DNA from: Mastigamoeba balamuthi
Taxonomy: Eukaryota > Evosea > Mastigamoebida > Mastigamoebidae
Assembly (NCBI GenBank): GCA_902651635.1
Contig: CACRSC010000075.1
Coordinates: 854,940 to 918,939 of the forward strand
Length of the DNA stretch: 64,000 nucleotides
Direction: 5' to 3'
Part shown: in pieces, positions 11,757-24,700 of the stretch
How the letters are laid out: every line of letters begins with the position of its first letter
Position numbering within the stretch: position 1 is the first letter of the stretch
Position numbers and translations under genes: made by a program
Notes under the pieces: generated by a model
Seen by the model: only the letters and a program-made list of their open reading frames with translations
Databases searched by the model: none
Told to the model about the DNA's origin: nothing

Positions 11757-12718
11757 GGCAGCGGGGGAAGAGCGCGACGTGCTTGCGGCTGACACACTAC
11801 ACACAAAAACAACAACAGAAACAAAACAACCAACCCACCTAAAGGCCCGCGAAACCTGGCTGTCAATGGGGGGGGGGGGGCTTGCGCGGCCTGTTGTTGG
11901 CTCTACTCTGTTGTGTTGGATCGAGTGGCTCTGCCGGTCGCCGGTCACACTGGCGCAGGTGACCTGGAGCGCTTGCCCTGGCGCTGCCTTTCGAAGGTTG
12001 CCCTGTACTTGTCCATCGGGAACACCTTGAGCACCGCCACGAGGCTCAAGAGGTCCGAGGCGTACTCTCTGAGCTACGGGTCCTCACGTGCGCGCTCCAC
12101 ATCTTTCTCTGCCTGTTGAGCAGGGATCAGCGGAAAATCAACGGAGGAGAACGTCGCGAAGTCGCGGTTCTGGGGTTGCGGACGTCCGGGGGAAACTTCT
12201 GGAAGAGGAGACCCGTACGTTCCTCCAAGGCTTCCCGACGAGACCGGCAGTGATGGAGCTTGCTGCAGCGACCCCCCTGTACACACAGACCGGATTGGAT
12301 GGCTGATTCACGTACCGCGGCATGAGCTGCTCTGGTCGCTCTGAAGCAGGACCTCGGCAGTGGCAACGACATCTCCCAGGCGAACCACACCGAAAGCGCG
12401 CCGCAGGACCTTGTACAACATTATGAGTATAGCATGACCAAGCTGTCCTCCGAGGTCGAGAGACTTGATCTCCTCATCTCTGGCCTGGTTTTCCTTGTCC
12501 TTTGTCTCGCGTGTCTTCGTGAAGTGGAACACCGAGGACTCGAACTCGTCGACGATGACACTGCATTACATTATGGCCACTGACACTGACTGCCGGATAG
12601 TATTAAAACTACACTTTGCACTTTATTTCCGGATATTTATTTGTCTATGTTACCAATTGAGTCAATCAACCAATCACAGTGCACGATACCTAAACAGCCA
12701 GGGTCAATTAGAATTGGT
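11757..12718. other. Intergenic between gene C and gene D
   Basis: No complete gene. A minus-strand stretch at about 12,565-12,308 has a possible 3' splice site (TGCAG) and reads VIVDEFESSVFHFTKTRETK and onwards, with LGHAILIMLYKVLRRAFG, to a stop. It may be a gene fragment or chance; I do not recognise it. A G-run of about twelve lies at 11,869-11,880. Confidence 0.3.
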
Positions 12719-15700
12719 CTAAGGAAGAGCATGTGCTGGCCCTGGCTGCTGGGCTCTGAGAATCGCGTACTTCGCGTGCAGCCGTGCAGTCCCTGTCAAC
12801 GGATTTGGTTGCGGCTCCTCCGCCTGCTGCGCCTTCTTTTTCTCGTTGACTTTCCGTGCTACAGTTGGCAGTGGACCATTCTCATGCTGCGCCTTGGGCC
12901 CAGCCTCTCTGGGGATAGGTCCGCCACGAGTGCTCGTAAGGGCTGGCACTGTCTTCACGATGCTGGGCTGCAGCGTGACGAGGTACCGCGGCAGGTTCTG
13001 CGACGCCTCGAACGTCACCAGCTCGTGGAACACCGCCTGGGACAGTTCCGAGCACGCCACGTAGTTCTTCTCTTTGGAGTTGGCACTGGCGGGGCGGACG
13101 GGGATGAAGTGGGCGTCGTAGTTGGCGTAGCTGCCCTTGCCCGTCAGCCGGGGCATGTCTCCGTCGACGACAGGGAAGGCCGAGAAGAGCGAGACCCAGT
13201 TGACGAGCAGGGCGCCCCTGCTGTACACCTCGCTGGCGTAGCGCGCCTCGTACGCGCTGTACACCCCCTTCCCGAAGAAGCCCTCGTCCGTCGTCGCCAG
13301 GCTCGCGAACCCCGCCCGGAACACGCTCTCCAGCGCCTCTGCCCGCGTCCCGTGCCACATGGCCACCACCTTCACGTTGGGGTACGCCGCCTCCGGCGTC
13401 CGCCGCGCCATCTCCATCAGCCGCTCCCTCACCGCCGCCCTCGTCGCCCTGTTCCCCTCTCTCTCATATCCCGGTGCGAATGCCACGTTGCCCACGCGGG
13501 CCTGCAGCTGGGCGACGCGGTTCTCGAAGGCCTGCTCCAGGTGGGGGCTGTAGATGATCTGCACGCGCGCCAGCTCAAACCCCGGCACTGGGCTCCGCTG
13601 GTACAACTCCACCACAAACTCGCTGTCCTTCCGCCCAGGATCAATTAGGGCAAAGCTCTTGCCGCCACCGATGGTGTCGGGCCTGAGCGACTCGTCGAAG
13701 TGCCACACACGTGGCTCCCATTTGGTCACCTCTGTAACGTGTCTGTGCAGGACGAGGACAATGGCAACACAGGCACCAATGATGAGCAGGAGAGCAACAC
13801 CGCCGCCAACAGCGCAACCAATGATCAATGCAGTCTTGCTGCGGTGCGAGCTTCCGTGCGAGTACTGGATGTCGATCCCGGCAGTGTTCCCATGCGAGTT
13901 GCTGGCCGCGATGCGCAGCTGAACACTGGATACATTGACGGCGATCATCCGCGCCCAAGCAGAGCCCTCGGACATGAGCGATGCGCACTGCGAGTCCCAG
14001 CTGGTGGAGAATCTGAAATTGCACTCAGACGCGCTTGCGACGGGCTGGCAGGCATCGGAGACTGCTTGCGAGAATGCCCACGTGCACTTGATCTGACCCA
14101 GGGCTGACACCGCGACGGTTATCCGGCGGTCTCCAATCTTCGCCGTGCAGCCGAGAGACTTGCTGTCGCTGAAAGCACCGCACTTCCGTGTCCACAGCGA
14201 CAGGCCGGGCAGATAGAGGGTGCTGATGTCATCGGCGATGGCGATGCTGGTGTCCAGCGAGGTCGCGATGAGTTGCATCTGCTGCGACCCCAGCATGACG
14301 ACAGTTCCAGAGAAAGTCCTCGCCGACGCGTTCGAGTCGGCGGGCATCCCGATCACGAGGTCATCAGAGCCATCGCCATCAATGTCTCCTCCTTTCCCAA
14401 AGTACCTCCCGAGGAACGGCCCCTCCTTCGGCCCAATGAGCGAATACCCGTCCGTCCCTTTGATTTCAGGCAGGTAGATAAAACTCTTTCGATGGCCCCC
14501 GCCCCTCCAGCACTCCTGGGCATCGGGGCGGATGGCCTCAGCAGAGTCGTTGCAGCCCAGCAGAATGAAGACCTGATCTGTGTCTTTGATGCCTGGGAAG
14601 CGAGGTACTCCAATGAACATGTCGCCAACGCCATCGCCGTTGACGTCCCCGGCAGACCCGTAGCTCGAACCCAGCAGCGCATAACTCCTACCGATCACCA
14701 CAAACCCCATCTCGCCGTGTCCGCTCACGTACCCCACCATGTCGAATGCGCCCGATCTCTTGTGTATCCACGAGTCTGGCGACCTGCTGCCCAGCATCAC
14801 GCTGATCACCCCGGCCTCCTTCAGGTTGTACAGATCTTGCTGTGGCAGCCCCACCCCCAGGTCGTCCACCAGGTCTCCGTTGACGTCCCCCAGCGCCTGT
14901 GGCAGCAGGACGTCTGCGCACTGCGAATCCCCGGGGAGCGTGCCGCTGGACCTCGACCCGGACGTCAGCACAACGCCAGTGCCCACACTCAGATTGCGGT
15001 CGGCTGAGCCCAGCACCACACGCAGCCATCCGCACTGCGCCATCGCGACCGCAACGTCGCCCATGCCGTCCCCGTTGATGTCCCCGATGCCTGTGATGTT
15101 GGCGCCCCTCCCGCTCCCGTAGCTCTCCTTTGCCGTCCACCCCATGCCGTCGATGCTCACCGCAGCGCCTCTGCTGATGTCTGCCGACCCGAACACAATG
15201 AACGTCCGATACCTCTCGGTGTTCCCGTGCGTCTCGAGCCCAAAGTCCGACAGTCCGTCGCCGTCCACGTCGCCCAGCGCGCTCACGGAGCTGCTCGTGT
15301 CGCCGCTGAGACCCGTAACAAACGACACAGCGGACAGGTCGGGCCCCAGGAGCACCATGGCACGCACACCGTCCCCTGTCTGGCCCAGAACGCCCACGAG
15401 GACGTCGTTGACCCTGTCGCCGTTGTGGTCGCCCAGCGCACCGATCGACAGCGCTGTCTTGGCGACCGCGTACTTGGTCGGCATAACCAGCCATCCCAAT
15501 GTGTTTCTGGTGGTCTCTGAGAGCGGATGCTTGACTGTCCTCCACTTGCTGTTGGTGACCACCACGAGGTCCCAGCACCCCGTGTCCTCGTTGGCCATGG
15601 CAAACGCAAAGTCGGGGATTGAGTCATTTGTGACGTCGCGGACACCCGTCGAGAAGTAGCCTGACCGAGTGGCCTTTGGGTGTGACACAACACGGATGCC

Positions 15701-18700
15701 CTTGTCCTTGTGGACGCTCGAAAGGGTGGCGTATTCATTGAGATAGAGGTCGACCACGCCGTCACTATCAAGATCTCCCATCGTGATAATACTATTTGTT
15801 CTCTCGCATGGCCACGATGCAGAGAAAATTGCTATCCGAGCAGAGATTGACGCACTGAGGCAGTTGTCTTTGAGAGTATAACTCCCTTTTGACACTATCC
15901 ACTGGCACCCGTAGGGCATTTCAATTTGGTTTACGACGTCCGGGGCATGGTCTCCATCGAGGTCTCCCCACTCCATACCGCTGGCCGAGAATGCATCACA
16001 GAAGTTCACTGCCACATTGGTGTGATCCTCGATATTGGTTTTGAGATCCTTGCCAAAAACAACCCTCTGCGTCACTGACCCTGAAATATCGTTGAACATA
16101 GCAATCAGATCAGATTTTCCGTCACGGTCGAGGTCAGCTCCACGCATGCCACGGAATCTGTAGTACATCCCTTTTCCTGCAGGCTGCGCTGCGAACACCG
16201 TGAGTATGCGCTTTCTTACACCATCATCCCTCGATAGTGGCAATTTGGCCTCGCTCCACGTGATGTTTTGGCGACCAAACACCACTACCAGAGAGAGGAA
16301 TTCCACCTCCTCGGAGTAGATCACACCCATGTCACTGAACTGGTCTCCATCGAGGTCGCCGAGGCCAATGAGAGACCTCGCTTGAATTCTCAGTGAAGAT
16401 GCGTGGAATAGCACACTAAAGCCACGGTAAACGGCAGCTATAATGAATTTCCTTTTGTCTCAAGAGTTTCCCACGGACAACCCGTAAAATGGAAAAAAAA
16501 AGACAAAAAGTCGCATTTAAAACACGAAAACACAGGCCTGTGACGCTCAGGCCCTCTGAAAAAAAAATTGAAACCCAAAAAATGGAAAATGAAAAGCCAA
16601 AAACACGAAAAAAAATTGAAAAAAAACGAAGAGAAAATGTGAAATAATCGCATGCGATACAAAAAGGTTTATAATGTAGAAAGAGCGGAAAAAAAGAAGG
16701 GAAATGAATAAGGTAAAGCAACGAAGAGCATTGCAGAAATAAAATGAAGTAATGGAAAAAGCAAACAGACCAAAATAAAAAAATAAAAACAAAAAAGCCT
16801 AAGTGAAAGAAGCTTGAACAATGCACGGGGGCGAAGAGAGGTGAAAAACCAGTAATATATTTTATTGTAATACCTGTGTGTGAAGTGTGAGCCATGTTTC
16901 GAACTGTGAAGGGCGAATAAATTCAACAGCAGTAGAAAGAATAGACATGGAGTAGAATGGGAGCTTGCGGCGCACTAGAGCATTAAGACGGCCCTGACGT
17001 GTTAGGGGGGAATGACCCGCAGCCGGGAAGCTCATGATGATGAAGGAGCGGCTGATGACTTTGAACTCGCTGAGATTCCGAACATCCCAGATGGTGTTGG
17101 CGTAAGCAGCCATCATGTCCTGGGGATCTATCTGCTGCTGGTTCGAGCGATCACGGTGAATGCGCTGAACCACACAGAAGGCTGGATGCTGCTCGATGCC
17201 GGCGTAGAACACTGCCAGCTGACAACCATGGAGAAGTAGAACATCTCCGGGGTTAGAAGAGACGAGCTGGAAAGAGGACTTGCGGGAGCGGACGCCGACG
17301 GGACAGGACAGACGGAAGACAGGATTCGTAGGAGGGATGGAGGCAGGCACAGAACGCAGGAAGCTAGTGTCGAAGATGAGGTCGCCCTGCACATTCTGTG
17401 AATTATTAACATGAGTCATAGAAAGAGAAAGAGAAACAAAGTATGAGAGAAAACAACAAATCAAATTTTATCGCATGCGATAAAAGAGTGAAGAAGAAAA
17501 AGAAAGCAGGGGGAAGAGTGCACAAAGAACAAATAATCGCATGCGATAAAACAAACAAAAGTAAAACATAAAGGCACCGTGGGGTCGACGAAAGTCGCGA
17601 TGCGAATATCGGGGTGGTCGAGGAGATTGTGCCACCACTCTGCAGCGGGAGCAGAGAACTGGGGCTGGCCTATTGTGAGGAAGGAGCGAATATCCTTCTC
17701 GACAAACCAGCTCCACTCTGGAGCATGGCGCAGAACAGCGAGGCCCGGAGGGAATGAAGAGAATATAGGACGGGCAGTCTGGGACCACGGTGTGTTCCAG
17801 TTGCGATGGCGGTAGGTGTAAACAGGGAAAGTGACTTTGTTGTCAGTGGTGACCTCGTACACGTGGAAGCCGAATAGGTCGGCGAGAGACGAGTAGTTGA
17901 TAAGACAGGACTCGAAGTAGTTGGCGAGCATGTAGCAACGCTTGAGGTCAGAGACCTGAACCCTGAAGCTTCTCAAGAACTCTCTGTTGGCCCAAGAGGA
18001 AGTGAAGACCTCGGGGACCTCTGGGAGGGACATCACGTTGTTTGCCTTGAAGTAGTTGGAGGGGCTGCTGAAGCACTGGTCGAGGTCATTGTGAGTATGG
18101 CCAGGCTGCTGGAAGAACAGGAAGACCTCGTCGACGAAACCGCAGTGCACAAGCATACCGAGAATACCCAACATGACGTTGTTCTTGTTCTGGTTGACGG
18201 GGTTGTCGAGGATGAGGGTGAGGCTTCTGGGTTGGTAGGTGGGGTTTAATCGCAGGTGCTCGACGATGTGAAGCAGCAGGGTAGTGCCGATGAGGTCCTG
18301 GTTCTTGGGCCACAGGCCAGACATGGAGAGGAGGTAGCGGACCTGGTTGAAGGTGTAGTCGAGCACACCCATTATGAGGAGCCCGGGCCTGGGACAGTTG
18401 CCCCAGTTGTTGTAGTTGCAGCGGAGGCAGGGAAGGTTAGGAGCAGTCATGCCATCGATGATGATGCACCACCTGTTGGCGGCATCGGACCTGCACGCAT
18501 TACACTCTTGGACAACAAACGTCCTCTCGTGGGTGAAGTCAGAACGGTGCTGGGACTGGCTCGTGCGTAGCGACATCAGCTCCTCGGGAGTGAGGGCGTG
18601 ATTGCAGACCTGGTCCCAGTACGCAGCGCAGATGGAACAGACCCTGTGCTCCCCCTTGCGCTTGACGCACCTGAGCCAGGGGAAGTCGGTGAGCCAGATG

Positions 18701-21700
18701 TAGTAGAACAGCTTCAGGCTGGGCAGGGCACTGTTGCCGTGGCCCTTGCTCAGGAGATCGGAGACCAGTTCGAGCCAGAAGCTGCAGCGAGACCAGCCGA
18801 GGTGCAGGTTCACTGTAGTATGGCCCTTTGGCTGATCTGCATCAGGAAGGAACTCTCCCATCGGAACTACAATGGTGGACAGGTAGGCACGGACAATGGA
18901 CGATTTCAGGGCAACAGACATGCTCTCAATGGGGCTTTTGCATTAAGTTAGTTTTATCGCATGCGATAAAGCAAACCGCGGTACGGAGTTAAAGTGTAGG
19001 AACACCGTCTTGCGATCGAGACTGGTGGCCAACACAAAAGCCTTGCGACACAGAAACAGGTGACACCTCTCGTCAGCCGGGTACAACGTGATTCCGTGTT
19101 CCTCGCGCTTGAGCTCAGCGTGTTGGTGAAGGAACGTGGCTGTATCTCTCTGGCTCATGGGGAGCCAGTAGTGCCGAAGGTCGACGACTGCCCTGGGCGA
19201 CAAATCGAGAAGACAAGAGAGCGAACAGCAATCGCAGAAGTACATCGCAACGAGCTCTTCTATGAGAGCAGAGGCATCGAGCTTCCTACCCTCTCTGGCA
19301 CTCAGGTAGTTGCTCAACTCCTCGACGACCTGTGAGGCTGATAGAGACGTGGTCTTCAAGCCCTTGGTCAACTGGAGCTGCCTGGCCGTCGTCAGATTTG
19401 AGCAAAACCGAAGAGAAGCTGGATGTGAATTAGTTTTATCGCGTGCGATAAAAATGAAAATGAGCAAACCCATGAAGGCGGAGGTGTCGATGGAAGAGGA
19501 GCACTCGAAGAAATCGGAGGCAGTCAGGGAGGAGCGATGCTCTGCAAGCTGTTGTTCAGCTTGGTCGTACTCTGTGCTATGCACAGCAAGGGAAGGCGGC
19601 ATCGGGAGGAGCTGGGATTGGAAGGCGACTATGGGAGTCGCAGCAGCAGTTATAGCGCGGTGGAACAGCGGAGAGCTCGAGGGCAGGTTGTGGAGAGAGC
19701 GTGGATCGGGGGGATTGGAAAGAGCTAGTAATATAATTGAGTTATAGTATGTAACTATAGCTTAATGTTGTACCGTTACTGGCCATGCAGAGGGCACTCT
19801 GAAATAAAGTGTTAATATGTGTTTTTATCGCACGCGATAAAAACATGAAGAGTATATGGGCAGAGGTATATAGAAGGATAGTATAGAGAAAGAACAGAGT
19901 AAACTAAAGGAAATAAGAAATGGTCAAGAAAATAATGTAGTTAATACCAAGGAGTGGTGGAAAATCATTAAACATGGTATTTTATCGCGCGCGATAAAAC
20001 GAAGCGCTACGTGATGACGTCACAGATTTAAAAAGATACTACCGGAAAAAACAAATCAAGCTAAAAAGATTCATTTTATAACAAAACAGGGAGAGAAGAA
20101 GGAGCTCACCAAGCACCGCGAAGACAAGTCAGCGCAATCGCCGGTAGGTAAGTGTTGTATCCCTGCCTTTTTTTATAAAGTGGCTAAATATCCCACCAAT
20201 GAGATATAATCGATGACGTAAAACGTGACGTCATCGATTACATCAACAGTTTTAGTTTTTTTTATCGCGCGCGATAAAAACATAAACGTAGAGGAGGTAG
20301 TACCTCTCATGTGAAAATGAAGCATAAATCCGTAAGAGAACATTAAATAATAATAGCAAATTGTTTTACAAATGTTTGCAAATAGAATTTGATTTGTTTT
20401 ATAATTAGTCTTAAGCTTCTCCACTCCTCCATTTAATCGCGCGCGATAAAATTGCTTATAGGTAAAAAGGCAAGCAGAGATGGTGAGGAGGCCGTCGTCA
20501 ACGTTCTGTTTGCCGACGGACAAGAAGGAGGAGAAGAAGAAGAAGAAAGATGAGCAGAAGAGAAGGGAGGACGACAGGAAGCAGGAAACGGCAAAGAGTG
20601 TCACGGAGAGCAAGGCGAAAATCACCGACGCGGAGAACGACTACCTCAAGAGACTGCTGCCCCTCCTGTTTCCCGACACGCTGCAGACGAGCAGTACGTA
20701 ATGCCTACTAATTGCACATTCTAACAATGCACAGCGGAGGATATTCCGCACGATGGTATCGAGGTCAAGGGAGAGGTGAGGGGAATCGCTCCTCAGCTTG
20801 GGCTGCCCAAGATCTCGATCGACCACTGCCTCGGAAACATTCCGAAAATCCCGGAAGGTGGAGCGTCCATGTGGGCCATTGTGCGCTGGACTCAGCTCCG
20901 ACCCGGTATGCTACTTTTTTCAATGCTTTTTGGATAGCATTTTATTATTAAAATACTGTCATTTCCATGTTATTAACATGTTTTATTCAATAAATTACAC
21001 GAAAATATTGACTAAATTGACATTTTTCAGTGTTTTTAAACATTTGTATAACAAAACACTAAAACTCTGAAATTTAGGGTTTTTGAGGGACACGGATGCA
21101 ACTCGTGTGCGGGCGTTGTCGAAGGAGATAGCCTCGAGAGGCTGGCAGAGGTTCAGTGGGCGGATCGTTTGCATCGAGAGGTCAGAAGAAAACCACTCTG
21201 CCCTACGCGAAGCAGCGAGGCCGTACACCGATGGGCCAACGTCGGCGGTGGACCTGACAGGACCGGAGTACAACGACGTCGCCCTCGCCTGCATCGACGG
21301 GAACACCAGGCGGGAGGTCGCTCTGTTGCCGGAAATGTAAGTACAGCATTTTATCGCATGCGATAAAACTAACATGATGTAGGAGCAAGACAATGGGAGA
21401 CAAGGTCATCGTCGAGATCGTTCTGGCTGACGTCGGGCTCACAGAGTCGCAGCAGGACGTGCTCGCACGTGGGCTTCAGGCCTCGGCACACAGGCATGCG
21501 GAGGATCACTTCTTCACATACCTCAAGTGGAGCCTGGACATCATGAGGGACACGGCACTGAGCGTGAGCAAGGAGTCCATCACGGAGGCCGGAGTCAAGC
21601 AGGCGCAGTCAGGCGAGAAGCAGAAGAAGATGAAGGAGTCCACGCTGGACAACAAGAAGATCAAGGCGACATCGGAGCTCAACGTCGCAGCGATCGAGAG

Positions 21701-24700
21701 CAAGGGAGTGGTGAGTGTTATTGTTATTAGCCCTACACTTAAACTCAATCTGTGTTTGCTACAGCTGTTCAGCAAGTTCTTCGAGTCCCCGAACAACTGC
21801 AAGAAGGTCGCGCTGATTGCGAGCAAGCTGATGACCTGGAAGCCAGAGGACGTGCAGAAGCTGTTCCACGAGATAAGCAAGATCGAGGGAATTGACAAGA
21901 TTCCTTCCAGTGCGTTGGAGATGACGACCCTGTGGTCTCTCTCGGTCGACAACGTACTGCGCTTCATCAGGTTTTATCGCACGCGATAAAATCACTACTA
22001 ACTAATTTGCAGGCGTGCTGCCACTGAGAAGCTCACTCGCGACCAGTGCCGCCAACTGTTCCAGTCGATCCAAGACTCGTACCACATCTACTCGCTGGTC
22101 AAGGACTTTATCTCGGCATTGGACTCCGACGACAAGGAGCAGCGCTCATTCTCAAAGACGCAGCTCAGAGTGCTGAAGAACGCAGTGCGCTCCGGTTGGT
22201 TGTCGGACTACGTCGACTGCCCTGCCTCGGACTTCGAACTTCAGATGGGGCCAGTGACAGCAGCCATCATGTGGGGAAAGCTGACCAAGGAATCGGAGAT
22301 CAATGCAGCATCGAAGAACATGGAGAAGAACTCCATCCTGTCCGAGAAGCCGGTCATGGTTAACTGGAACGAGCTCGTCTATCCTGCCAAGGTACAGCTG
22401 CAGCACTGTACCTCTGTATTGACTGTTTCTCTGTTTTGTTTCGTGCAGGTATACAAGGAGGTGTCTTTGGAGTTCTCCAGGTGCATGGATCGCTGCTGCA
22501 CGAACTTCTTCCTCCGAGACTGCTGGACGCAGTGTTACGGGCTGTACAAGTCCTTCCGTCCCAACATCATGCTCGTCGACATGAGCGCACTGCAGTCCCC
22601 CGACGACCTGAGGGACTACATACCGAAGCTCAATCCGCTTGGTACTCAACATTATTATACACACGGCATCACTCACAGTCTTTTATCATAGCGTGCGTTG
22701 TTGCTGTCGTTTACCCGTGTGACTACGAGCTCCCGATGACGCTGCCATTTCTGCCCCCCCAGAATCCAAAGTCCCGGATGGCACCTCGCTGGTTCCCGAC
22801 AGCAGTCATTCCCCTGATTCCGACGGGAGAACATGTGTGGGACCAGACCCCCAACAGGCATATACACTACAACCTCGTCGTCAACTTCCTCTCGAGCAAG
22901 GCCCGTGATAAGTTCACGTCCTTGCTCAAGTCGACCTTCCTCGCGCTCAAGTCCGATCCCCTGGAGCTGCTGCATGGGAGCTCAAAGCCGACGATAGACT
23001 ACACGACCGTCCACGACCTGCTGCACTTCATGTCAATCGCCGCGCTGGAGCTGACCGGGGACAAGCCGATGCATCGGTACCTGACGGAGATCAGCTTCGA
23101 GCACAGTCTACTCGAGATCGGAGCTCCTTTCGGCCTCGCTCCTCTCCGCTGGGCATTGCGCTCGAGGGTTTGCTACCACAGGACGCGCAATCTGCCGGCT
23201 AACGACACCAATGCCATCCTGTCAACGGTGCTTGGGTCTTGTTACTTATCGCATGCGATAAAAGTTCTTTTATGTATTTCTCTTCTTTCTCTCCCTTACA
23301 TCATTAAGTCAAACTTATGTTTTATCGCATGCGATTAATTCTGTTCTTTGCTTTTTCTCTTACTGTTTCCCGTAGGTCAACCTGAGGCTGCTCCACTTGT
23401 TCTCGGTGTCCTACATCAACCTCGTCGACTTCAAGAAGCCAGACACCGATGAATGGGTCCCTTCCTCCCCGCAGGACGCAGAGTCTTCCATGCCCCAGAT
23501 AATGGGTACTTACATTCATTATCTTCTCTTTTTTACCTAGACTCAGATCCTTCATTCTCAGAGGGGTCGTCCGCCGATGACCGTTCGGCATCTGCCGCTG
23601 CTCCAGCTGCCGCTGCTGCCCAGCCTACTTTCGAACCACGTCGTCTCCCTCAGAGCGTCCTCAATCAGTTGCGGGACAGGGATTCCTTCGAATCCAGCAT
23701 GTCCGCAGAGAACGCTGCTCCGTCGACTCCTCCGGCTGCTCCGTCTCCGCCAGCACCCCGTCACTCGTCTCGCGTTTGTCTTCCTTGTTTTTCTCTTACT
23801 TCATCTTACATAATTCCAGGCATTCATCCCCCCCGCTGGCATGGAGGAAGTCATCACCTCTGACAACGGCCGTCTGACCAGCAACCTCATCAACAAAACC
23901 CAGACCTTCGATGGAGGTATTTCCCCATTCCCATTTTCTTTCTTCTAATCATACGCAGGTTTCTCCCGGCCTGCCGATTCTGCCTCTTCGTCTTCCTTGC
24001 CGGCGTCTCAGCCCCCCGCTGCTCCAGAGAGTTCGTGTTCTCTTTTTTTCTTCTCTTCCTTCTTATGTCTCACACTCTCGTTCTTCCTCATTCTCCTGTG
24101 GTCCACAGTGCCTGTCTCTGCTGCATCTGCTGTCTCGAGCAGCTCGTTGAGGATTCAGAAGAAATCCTCTGCCTCTCCTCGTGTCGCTGCCGCTGCTGCA
24201 GCTGCCACCTCCCCTGCTGCCGAACACCAGGAACCCGAGGGTCCGTCATACCCTGGCACTCCCATTACATTTGTTCGTTCAGCTGTGTCATCAGCAACTC
24301 CAATTCCCTTTGGTATTTTTTCTTTTTTATCGCCCGCGATTACTTTCCTCCGAATAACATCATACTCGTCCCACAAAAGAGAACGAGAGCGGATCTGCCA
24401 CCCAGGCCCCGGACATGGTTGCAGAAACTGCTGCTGCCGCGACTGATTCCGGTGGCAACCCTGCCGTTGACGGAGTCGAGCCAATCTCTACTCCTCCAAT
24501 CACGGACGAGTCCAAGGCCGGCGACTCCGACAAAGACGAGCCTGCAGCAGCAGCTGCGGTGACCGACGACATTTCCATCACCAAAGGCAAGAGCTCGTCC
24601 GTGACCAAGAAGCAGAAGCCCAAGGCCTCGACCGCATCCGCAGTCATCAGCCCGACCCCGCAGTCGCACGCCGAGCTCGAGACCAGTTCTCCCACGAAAC

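Larger units (their letters stand above)
19603..20479. promoter_or_regulatory. Divergent promoter region of the 9.1-kb element
   Basis: This 0.88-kb non-coding stretch lies between the two divergent element genes and holds four palindromes (19822, 19980, 20259, 20436). A TGACGTCA site is present twice near 20,012 and 20,226, with a second inverted pair (ATCGATTACATC/AATCGATGACGT) near 20,207-20,243. This is the likely control region for both genes; the role is inferred. Confidence 0.5.

Noticed and set aside
16647-24342. CRISPR-like or regulated-spacing array formed by the palindromes
   Set aside because: Spacing is irregular (50 bp to over 1 kb), genes lie between the copies, and the genome is eukaryotic.
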